DNA of 64,000 nt from Novosphingobium sp. (GTDB taxonomy: Bacteria > Pseudomonadota > Alphaproteobacteria > Sphingomonadales > Sphingomonadaceae). Below the pieces are notes generated by a model. That model did no database searches, was not told where the DNA came from, and was given only the letters and a program-made list of their open reading frames with translations. The position numbers and the translations under genes are program-made. This document shows, piece after piece, positions 57,436-64,000 of the stretch; the first letter of the stretch is position 1; the number at the start of each line of letters is the position of its first letter. The stretch is from assembly GCA_017744735.1 (NCBI GenBank), contig JAGIAR010000011.1, forward strand, positions 1 through 64,000. Reading direction: 5' to 3'.

Positions 57436-57948
57436 TGCACCCGCGGTCTATGGTTAGGGATTGCCTAGCGACAAGCGAAATTTGCCTTTTTTCGCAAAGC
57501 GGTTGCCCCCCCTCGCACCCGTTGCTATCTAACCCGCAACCGAGGCGGGCCTGCCACCCGGAGATCTCCCCAGCGCCGCTGCCGCCTTGCCGCAGTTTCC
57601 GCCGGACCGGAAATTTCCCGCAGCCGCATCGGAAAATTGCCGGATTCCTCAAGGAAAGCCGGCCGCTACAGGTTGATGCCGAAATGAGAAGCCATTGCCC
57701 CGACCGACTGCCGCAGCCGCAAGGCTGCGTCGCAGTGTCGGCCGCAAAGGCGGCGCACACCCGCATTCCGGGGCCGCGCGATCTCCTTCCCGCAGACACG
57801 ATCCGCTTCGCCGGCCGCATGCAGCGGTCCGGCGGGTTTTCACTTTCCGGCACCCGCGATGGCGGGGCCGGTTTTCACGCATATGTGCGCGCCACCGCCC
57901 CTTCACGTATGAGGGTCGCAGGCGGCAGGCGCGCCTGGAGAATTCATA
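57436..57948 (+). other. Non-coding leader and promoter region of rne (513 nt)
   Basis: No protein-like frame occupies this gap. It holds a promoter (57503-57531) and then about 410 nt of presumed rne leader RNA. Several small inverted repeats are visible, such as TTTCCG/CGGAAA (57596-57613). The first 65 nt may also hold the amidase promoter on the other strand. Long structured leaders are known for rne in enterobacteria, where they mediate feedback on rne mRNA. A similar role here is inference. Confidence 0.6.
57503..57531 (+). promoter_or_regulatory. Predicted rne promoter
   Basis: TTGCCC (57503-57508), 17-nt spacer, TATCTA (57526-57531). The start near 57538 would give a 5' leader of about 410 nt. 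An A/T-rich run (57481-57494) lies just upstream and could act as an UP-like element. Confidence 0.5.
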
Positions 57949-60696
57949 ATGGCTACGCGCATGCTGATCGATGCGCGCCACCCGGAAGAAACCCGGGTGG
58001 CGGTACTCAAGGGCAACCGGATTGACGAGTTCGACTTTGAATCTGCCGAACACAAGCAGATCAAGGGCAATATCTACCTCGCGAAAGTAACCAGGGTCGA
58101 ACCCTCGCTGCAGGCGGCCTTCGTCGACTTCGGCGGCAATCGCCACGGCTTCCTGGCCTTCAGCGAAATCCACCCCGACTATTACCAGATTCCCAAGGAA
58201 GACCGCGAGGCGTTGCTGGCCGAGGAAGCCGCCGCGATCGCGGAGGAAGCCGCGCTGCGTGCCGAGGAGGAAGACGATGAGGATGCCCTGGCCGATGGTG
58301 AGGGCGGCGACTTCGACGGCTCCGGGGTCGAGGAAATCGACACGTCCGAAAAGGACGACGTAGCGACGTTCGAAGGCGGCTATGCCGAAGACGACGAGCA
58401 CGAGGACGGCGAAGACGCCTCCGACGAGCATGACGACGAGGGCGAGCACGAAGAAGAAGCCGCTGCCGGCGAAGACGGCGACGAGGACGGCGGGGAGCGC
58501 CCCCGTCGCGGGCGTGGCCGCGGCCGCCGGCAGGGCAAGGGCGGCGGCAATCGCGCTCGCGCCAAGGAAGTCGACGAAGTGCGCGCCAAGCGCATGGCGC
58601 TGCGCCGCCGCTACAAGATCCAGGACGTAATCCATCGCCGCCAGGTGCTGCTGGTGCAGGTTGTCAAGGAAGAGCGCGGCAACAAGGGCGCCGCTCTCAC
58701 CACCTATCTCAGCCTGGCCGGCCGCTATTGCGTGCTGATGCCCAACTCGACCCATGGTGGCGGGATTTCGCGCAAGATTTCCAATGCCGGCGACCGCAAA
58801 CGGCTGAAAAGCATCGTTTCCGAACTGAACCTGCCCAAGTCGATGGGCTGCATCGTTCGCACCGCGGGCCTCCAGCGCAACAAGACCGAGATCAAGCGCG
58901 ATTTCGACTATCTCGCCCGCGTGTGGGACGAGATCCGCGAGAACACGCTCAAGTCCACCGCGCCGGCGGTGATCCATTCGGACAGCGACCTGATCAAGCG
59001 CGCGATCCGCGACATCTACAACAAGGAAATCGAGGAAGTCGTGGTCGAGGGCGAGGAAGGCTACAAGGCCGCCCGCGACTTCATGAAACTCCTGATGCCG
59101 AGCCACGCGAAGCGGGTGAAGGCCTATTCGGATCCGGTGCCGCTGTTCCAGCGCTATGGCGCCGAGGACCAGCTGAGCGCGATGTACGATCCAGTCGTGC
59201 AGCTGCGTTCGGGCGGCTACATCGTGATCAACCCGACCGAAGCGCTGGTCTCGATCGACATCAACTCCGGCCGTTCGACCAAGGAACACGGGATCGAGGC
59301 GACCGCGCTTTCGACCAACATGGAAGCGGCGCAGGAAATCGCCCGCCAGCTCCGCTTGCGCGACATGGCGGGCCTGGTGGTGATCGACTTCATCGACATG
59401 GAGTACAACTCCAACATCCGTAAGGTCGAACGCGCGATGAAGGACGCGCTCAAGCACGATCGCGCACGCATCCAGGTCGGCCGCATCTCGGGCTTCGGCC
59501 TGATGGAGATGAGCCGCCAGCGCCTGCGCACCGGCGTGCTCGAGGCGACCACTCGCTCCTGCCCGCATTGCGATGGCACCGGCCTGGTCCGCACCGCATC
59601 GAGCGCCGGCCTTTCGGCGCTGCGCCTGATCGAGGACGAGGCGGCCAAGGGCAAGGGTACGATCATCTCCCTCTACGCCTCGACCGAGGCGGCGGTGTAT
59701 CTGCTCAACGCCAAGCGCGCCGATCTGCACGAGATCGAGGAACGCTACGGCGTGACCGTTCAGGTCATCCCCGAGGGCGAAGAGGAAGGCGCGAAGATGC
59801 GCGTGACCTCGGGCGGCCCGCGGCCGACCTCGGTCCCGCGGTTCGAGCCGATCGTCTATGACGAGCCCGAGGACGACGAGGAGATCGACGCCTACGAGGA
59901 CGAGGAAGAAGAGGACCGCGAGGAGCGCTCCGAGCGCGACGACGGCAACAAGCGTCGCCGGCGCCGCCGCGGCGGGCGGAACCGCAATCGCGACCGGGAC
60001 GAGCGCGACGAGAGCGGTTCGGACGACGACGAGAGCGAGACCCACTCGGACGACGAGGACGGCGAAGAGGGCGAGCGCTCCGAACGCGCGTCCGAAGACG
60101 ATGAGGATCGTCCGCGCAAGAAGCGCCGCCGTCGTGGCGGACGCAACCGCAACCGCCGCCGCCGCGAAGAAGGCGAAGAGGGCGAAACCTCGGAGACCGA
60201 AGGCGAAGCCGAGACCGACGAGGTCCCTGCCGAAATCGCCGAGATCTCGGAGCAGCTGGCCGAGGATATCTCGGTAGTGGCCGAACCGGTCGAGGAAGCC
60301 CCGGCAGAGGAGAAGCCCAAGCCCAAGCGCAGCCGCGCGAAGAAGGCCAAGGAAGAACCGGCCGTCGAGGAAGCCCCCGAGGAGGCCGCCGCTGTCGAGG
60401 AAGCTGTGGCGGAACCGGCTCCCAAGCCCAAGCGCAGCCGTGCGAAGAAGCCGAAGGAAGAGGCTCCGGCTGCCGAGGCAGAAGCGGCTCCCGCTCCCGA
60501 AGCGGAAGCCGAACCCGCGCCCAAGCCCAAGCGGAGCCGCGCCAAGAAGGCCCCCGCGCCGGAAGCGGAGCCCGAGGCCGTCGCTGTCGAAGCCGCTCCG
60601 GCCGAGGCTGCCGTGCTGGTGGAGGAAAAGGCCGCGGAAGAGGTTCAGGAAGGCCCGGCTCGCCGCGGCTGGTGGCAGCGCACATTCGGAGAATAG
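57949..60696 (+). CDS. rne: Ribonuclease E (RNase E/G family)
   Basis: RNase E is the main endonuclease of mRNA decay and tRNA/rRNA processing. The 915-residue protein begins MATRMLIDARHPEETRVAVL. The S1 domain (about 35-75 and 205-250) is split by an acidic insertion (106-183, mostly D/E) followed by a basic GRGRGRRQGKGGG stretch (184-204), as seen in alphaproteobacterial RNase E. Catalytic DNase I-like residues lie in SIDINSGRST and VIDFIDMEYN. The Zn-link is CPHC (C538, C541). The C-terminal half is charged, with RRRRGGRNRNR blocks and three KPKRSRAKK repeats, a likely degradosome and RNA-binding scaffold. The amidohydrolase gene follows directly. Confidence 0.97.
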   Translation: MATRMLIDARHPEETRVAVLKGNRIDEFDFESAEHKQIKGNIYLAKVTRVEPSLQAAFVDFGGNRHGFLAFSEIHPDYYQIPKEDREALLAEEAAAIAEEAALRAEEEDDEDALADGEGGDFDGSGVEEIDTSEKDDVATFEGGYAEDDEHEDGEDASDEHDDEGEHEEEAAAGEDGDEDGGERPRRGRGRGRRQGKGGGNRARAKEVDEVRAKRMALRRRYKIQDVIHRRQVLLVQVVKEERGNKGAALTTYLSLAGRYCVLMPNSTHGGGISRKISNAGDRKRLKSIVSELNLPKSMGCIVRTAGLQRNKTEIKRDFDYLARVWDEIRENTLKSTAPAVIHSDSDLIKRAIRDIYNKEIEEVVVEGEEGYKAARDFMKLLMPSHAKRVKAYSDPVPLFQRYGAEDQLSAMYDPVVQLRSGGYIVINPTEALVSIDINSGRSTKEHGIEATALSTNMEAAQEIARQLRLRDMAGLVVIDFIDMEYNSNIRKVERAMKDALKHDRARIQVGRISGFGLMEMSRQRLRTGVLEATTRSCPHCDGTGLVRTASSAGLSALRLIEDEAAKGKGTIISLYASTEAAVYLLNAKRADLHEIEERYGVTVQVIPEGEEEGAKMRVTSGGPRPTSVPRFEPIVYDEPEDDEEIDAYEDEEEEDREERSERDDGNKRRRRRRGGRNRNRDRDERDESGSDDDESETHSDDEDGEEGERSERASEDDEDRPRKKRRRRGGRNRNRRRREEGEEGETSETEGEAETDEVPAEIAEISEQLAEDISVVAEPVEEAPAEEKPKPKRSRAKKAKEEPAVEEAPEEAAAVEEAVAEPAPKPKRSRAKKPKEEAPAAEAEAAPAPEAEAEPAPKPKRSRAKKAPAPEAEPEAVAVEAAPAEAAVLVEEKAAEEVQEGPARRGWWQRTFGE

Positions 60697-60697
60697 C

Positions 60698-61978
60698 ATG
60701 ACCGGACCCGTTTCGGCGCTGCGGCGCTTTGCTCTTGCCACTGCCCTTACCGGCGTGCTGGCGAGCCCCGCAGCCGCCGAGACGGTCTATGTCAAGGCTG
60801 CCCGGCTGCTCGACGTCGAGAGCGGGAAATACGTCTCCGACCCACTGGTTGCCGTGACCGACGGCAAGGTCACCGCGGTCGAGAGCGGCAAGCCCGCCCC
60901 CGTCGGAGCGCGGGTGATCGACCTGGGCGAGGACACGATCCTGCCCGGGCTGATCGACATGCACGTCCATCTCGACGGTCGGCCGGAATACAGCGGCTAC
61001 AATTCGCTGCAGTTCACCGACAGCTTCTGGGCGGTGATCGCCGCGGTCAACGCGAAGAAAATGCTCGAGCACGGCTTCACCTCGCTGCGCAACGTCGGCG
61101 ACCAGAACTACGATGTCTACGGGGTGAAGCAGGCGATCGAGGAAGGGTGGATGGAGGGTCCGCGGATCACCACCGCCAATTATGCACTCGGCGCCACCGG
61201 CGGCCATTGCGACGACACCGGCTTCCCGCCGAGCATGGAAAAGAAGTCGCCCGCGGTCGCCGACAGCCCGGACGAATTCCGCCAGCGCGTGCGCGAAATG
61301 AAGAAATACGGCGCGGGCGTGATCAAGATCTGTGCCACCGGCGGGGTCTTCTCGCACGGCGACACGCCGGGCCAGCAGCAGATGACTTTCGACGAGCTCA
61401 AGGCCGTCGCCGACGAAGCGCATATGGCCGGGCTCAAGGTCGCGGCGCATGCACACGGCGCGGAAGGAATCAAGGCCGCGATCCGCGCCGGGATCGACAC
61501 GATCGAACACGCCAGCCTGGTCGACGACGAAGGGATCCAGCTCGCCAAGGAGCATGGCACCTGGTTCACGATGGACATCTTCAACACCGAATACACCCAG
61601 TCCGAAGGCAAAAAGAACGGGGTGCTGGAGGAGAACCTCCAGAAGGATCGCGACATCGCGCAGATCCAGCGCGACAATTTCCGCAAGGCGTTCAAGGCCG
61701 GGGTCAAGATGCTGTTCGGCACCGACGCCGGGGTGATGCCGCAGGAAACCTCCGCCGGTCAGTTCAAATACATGGTCCAGTACGGCATGACGCCGCTCGA
61801 CGCGATCCGGGCTGCGACGATGAACGCGGGCGAGGCGCTCGGCCAGAAGGGCGAGGTCGGCGTGCTCAAGCCCGGAGCCTGGGCCGATATCGTCGCCGTC
61901 AAGGGCGATCCGTTGAGCGACGTCACCGTGCTCGAGCATGTCGACAAGGTTCTGAAGGGCGGCGAGCCGGTCGACTAA
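60698..61978 (+). CDS. Secreted metal-dependent amidohydrolase (imidazolonepropionase/Xaa-Pro dipeptidase-like)
   Basis: This 426-residue periplasmic protein starts 1 nt after the rne stop. It has a signal peptide (FALATALTGVLASPAAA) and an amidohydrolase barrel: first metal motif GLIDMHVHLDG (HxH), metal-bridging Lys in GAGVIKICATGGVFS, His in KVAAHAHGAEG, His in IEHASLVDDEG and Asp in FGTDAGVMPQ. Related periplasmic enzymes hydrolyse dipeptides or other amides, and the substrate is unknown. It presumably shares the rne transcript, and its stop overlaps the converging phytochrome gene by 4 nt. Confidence 0.9.
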   Translation: MTGPVSALRRFALATALTGVLASPAAAETVYVKAARLLDVESGKYVSDPLVAVTDGKVTAVESGKPAPVGARVIDLGEDTILPGLIDMHVHLDGRPEYSGYNSLQFTDSFWAVIAAVNAKKMLEHGFTSLRNVGDQNYDVYGVKQAIEEGWMEGPRITTANYALGATGGHCDDTGFPPSMEKKSPAVADSPDEFRQRVREMKKYGAGVIKICATGGVFSHGDTPGQQQMTFDELKAVADEAHMAGLKVAAHAHGAEGIKAAIRAGIDTIEHASLVDDEGIQLAKEHGTWFTMDIFNTEYTQSEGKKNGVLEENLQKDRDIAQIQRDNFRKAFKAGVKMLFGTDAGVMPQETSAGQFKYMVQYGMTPLDAIRAATMNAGEALGQKGEVGVLKPGAWADIVAVKGDPLSDVTVLEHVDKVLKGGEPVD

Positions 61979-64000
61979 CCGGCGCCATCGAGCTCCCGCA
62001 CCGCGGTCGCAATCTCGCCGCGCCCGTAGGGCTTGGTCACGATCGGAACTTTCGCGTAGCGCGCAGCGTCCAGCCCGCTGCCATATCCGGTCGCAAACAG
62101 GAACGGAATCCCGCGGTTCTTCAGCGCTTCGGCGATGCTCTCGCTGTTCTCGGCGCCGAGGTTGTAGTCGAGCACCGCCAGGTCCAGCTTCGCCTCGTCC
62201 AGCAGTTGCAGCGCGCTGCGGACGTTGGACGCAAGCTTGACATCCTCGGCCCCTAGCGAACGCAACACGTCTTCGCCGTCGAGTGCGATGATCAGGCTGT
62301 CTTCGACCAGCATCACGACCCGCCCGGCGAGCGGCTTGCCGTCCACTGCGCCCGCTTCGCGCACGGCATTGCCCGCCTCGTCCGGGCCCACGCCGGCGAC
62401 GTGCCGCGAAGGAACGCAGAAATGCGCCGACAGGCCGCCGAGCTGGTAACGCAGCTCCGCGTCGCCGCCGAGATCGTGCGGGATGGTCTGCTCGATCACG
62501 GTCGTTCCGAAGCCGCGGCGCGACGGCGGCGTCACCGGAGGCCCGCCGCTTTCGGCCCAGTCGATCAACAAGCTGCCGTCTTCATCGACCCGCCAGCACA
62601 CGCTGACCTCGCCGCTGTCGGACAAGGCGCCGTATTTGACCGCGTTGGTGATCAGTTCGTGGAACACCAGCGCCAGCGCGGTAAAGGCCGCAGGGTGGAC
62701 CAGCACGTTGGGTCCATCGGTCTTGAGCTTCGTGCGCTTCTCGGTCAGGAAGGCATTGGCTTCGGTTTCGATCAGGTCGCGCAGCTTGGCCGGTCCCCAG
62801 CGGTCGCGGGTTACCTGTTCGTGGGCACGGGCCAGCGCCTGCACCCGGCTGTCGAGATTGGCGACGAAATCCTCGATCCCGACCGTCCCGTCGCGGGTCT
62901 GCGAGACCAGCCCCCGGATCAACGCCAGGATATTGCGCACCCGGTGATTGAGCTCGGCGATAAGCAGTTCCTGCCGCTCGTTGGCGCGCTGGCGTTCCTC
63001 GCCGGCACTGTCTGCGAGCCGGATCAGCACTTCGAGCATGCCGATCCGCAGGGCTTCGGCAACCCGGCGTTCGGACTGGGTGAACGGCAGGCTGCGCCCC
63101 TTCACCAGCTGCGACCAGATCTCGAAACTCTTGCGCGGGGTCAGCCGGTCGCCGAGCGGGCCGACTTCGACCGCCTTTTCGGGATTCCCGCCCCAGCGGA
63201 CCGAGCGCATCTGCTCGCTGCGGAACAGCACCACATAGTCGCGCGGCCGGCGCGACAGCGGGATCGCGATCATCCCCGCGGCGATTTCCGCATAGGCAGC
63301 GGCATCGGCCAGGATCGTCTGGATCGAATCGGTGGCGAATACCTCGCCCTGCGACCCGGTGTTAAGCACCGAAACGAGCTTCCGGAACTGTTCCGCGTTC
63401 GGGGTCAGGCCATGGAGCGACATCGCCCCGTCGACGAACACGGCGACCCCGTCGGACGGAATGGTGTCGAACACGACCTCACCCAGCCATTCGGCATTCT
63501 TGAGCAGGTAGTCGTCCTGCGCGACGGCCGCCATCATGCGGTCGGTCGCGGTGCGGGCGCGGGCCTCGTATTCGGCGGTTTCCGCTCGCTCGCGGCTTTC
63601 GAGCATCAGCGAGAACATCTGGCCGAACAGTTCCGCCGCGGTGCGCATCGCAAGGTTGGGCAGCCGCGCGCGGTAGTGGTGGCAGGCGAACAGCCCCCAC
63701 AATTTTCCGCCGACGATAATCGAGATCGAGAGCGACGCGCTGACGCCCATGTTCTTGAGATATTCGATATGGATCGGCGAAACCGCGCGCAGCAGCGAAA
63801 GCGACTGGTCGAGCACCTGGCCGTTGATATCGACCTGCGGGACGATCGGCACCGGCACCGAATCGACATCGGCGATGATGCGGAAGACGTTGCGCAGATA
63901 GAGTTTGCGCGCCTGTTGCGGGATGTCGGATGCCGGGTAATGCTGCCCGAGGAAGCTCTCGATCCCCGGCGTGAGCGATTCCGCGACGACTTCGCCCGAG
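61975..64000 (-). CDS. Bacteriophytochrome with HWE kinase and receiver (N-terminus outside the window)
   Basis: This is a red/far-red light sensor kinase of which about 674 residues are visible. The GAF chromophore-pocket signature QHYPASDIPQQARKLYLRN is read up to the window edge. The PHY domain follows with the tongue motif PRKSF. Then an HWE-type histidine kinase has the acceptor in AELNHRVRNILALI, N-box FHELITNAVKYGAL and the WAE motif in IDWAESGGP. A C-terminal receiver has phospho-Asp in VLDYNLG and Lys in VTKPYG. The biliverdin-binding Cys in the PAS domain lies outside. The gene ends on a stop that overlaps the amidohydrolase gene (convergent). Confidence 0.94.
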   Translation of the reverse strand, partial: SGEVVAESLTPGIESFLGQHYPASDIPQQARKLYLRNVFRIIADVDSVPVPIVPQVDINGQVLDQSLSLLRAVSPIHIEYLKNMGVSASLSISIIVGGKLWGLFACHHYRARLPNLAMRTAAELFGQMFSLMLESRERAETAEYEARARTATDRMMAAVAQDDYLLKNAEWLGEVVFDTIPSDGVAVFVDGAMSLHGLTPNAEQFRKLVSVLNTGSQGEVFATDSIQTILADAAAYAEIAAGMIAIPLSRRPRDYVVLFRSEQMRSVRWGGNPEKAVEVGPLGDRLTPRKSFEIWSQLVKGRSLPFTQSERRVAEALRIGMLEVLIRLADSAGEERQRANERQELLIAELNHRVRNILALIRGLVSQTRDGTVGIEDFVANLDSRVQALARAHEQVTRDRWGPAKLRDLIETEANAFLTEKRTKLKTDGPNVLVHPAAFTALALVFHELITNAVKYGALSDSGEVSVCWRVDEDGSLLIDWAESGGPPVTPPSRRGFGTTVIEQTIPHDLGGDAELRYQLGGLSAHFCVPSRHVAGVGPDEAGNAVREAGAVDGKPLAGRVVMLVEDSLIIALDGEDVLRSLGAEDVKLASNVRSALQLLDEAKLDLAVLDYNLGAENSESIAEALKNRGIPFLFATGYGSGLDAARYAKVPIVTKPYGRGEIATAVRELDGAG

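Noticed and set aside
58330-58500. Tandem GAC/GAG-rich stretch in rne as a DNA repeat
   Set aside because: It is the codon run of the acidic insertion in RNase E. It keeps frame and is typical for the family, so it is not listed as a repeat element.
57649-60741. A very long open frame (about 1,000 codons) antisense to rne
   Set aside because: It is the mirror of a GC-rich, low-complexity coding strand. Its translation is an artificial Leu/Gly/Phe/Ala-rich sequence without motifs, and RNase E on the plus strand is unambiguous.

Overview
This window is a 64 kb, high-G+C chromosomal segment. Gene families and gene order point to a sphingomonad (Alphaproteobacteria, order Sphingomonadales, close to the Erythrobacter/Novosphingobium/Sphingomonas group). 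Pointers are the runs tpiA-secG-pyrG and trpE..trpC-moaC-moeA-lexA, a GTTC-N7-GTTC LexA box, a 14-subunit nuo operon followed by birA-coaX-rnj-DUF1467, RNase E with an acidic insertion inside its S1 domain, and a bacteriophytochrome. The assignment rests on recalled family features, not on a database search. I see no rRNA, tRNA, CRISPR array, insertion sequence or prophage. Coding density is very high, and many neighbours overlap by ATGA/GTGA or TGATG.

Layout. 1-2.5 kb (minus): tpiA, secG and the 5' part of pyrG. 2.7-12.2 kb (plus): a PpiD-like foldase, tryptophan genes trpE-G-D-C with a lipoprotein gene inserted between trpE and trpG, molybdopterin genes moaC and moeA, and SOS repressor lexA with its own operator. 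12.2-17.1 kb: comEC (minus), divergent from gltX-gltA. 17.2-23.5 kb: an unusual cluster made of a histidine-kinase-like protein without its phospho-acceptor histidine, an all-helical unknown, a membrane protein with a nucleotidyltransferase-like head, an Hpt-like protein without its histidine, and a divergent 790-residue membrane coiled-coil protein. 23.5-43.4 kb (minus): nuoA to nuoN with five extra small genes embedded, then birA, coaX, rnj and a DUF1467 gene. 43.5-53.9 kb: mixed single genes, including a secreted beta-propeller, thiolase, small lipoprotein, SH3 protein, 2-hydroxyacid dehydrogenase, ammonium transporter, DUF1348, an NMO-like flavoprotein with a cysteine cluster, a secreted methyltransferase, prfB and a peroxiredoxin. 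54-57.4 kb (minus): PBP1A and an N-acetylmuramoyl-L-alanine amidase. 57.4-62 kb (plus): rne behind a leader of about 400 nt, then a periplasmic amidohydrolase. 62-64 kb (minus): a bacteriophytochrome kinase-receiver running off the window.

Most of the window is housekeeping: complex I, amino-acid and cofactor synthesis, translation, RNA decay and cell wall. The best candidate for something undescribed is the 17.2-23.5 kb cluster, where two phosphorelay-type proteins have both lost the phosphorylated histidine. Other unusual points are two low-G+C secreted-protein genes inside the nuo operon, a nested inverted-repeat element before trpC, a pair of REP-like palindromes inside the nuo operon, and three TGTCAC direct repeats at exactly 9-bp spacing before moaC.
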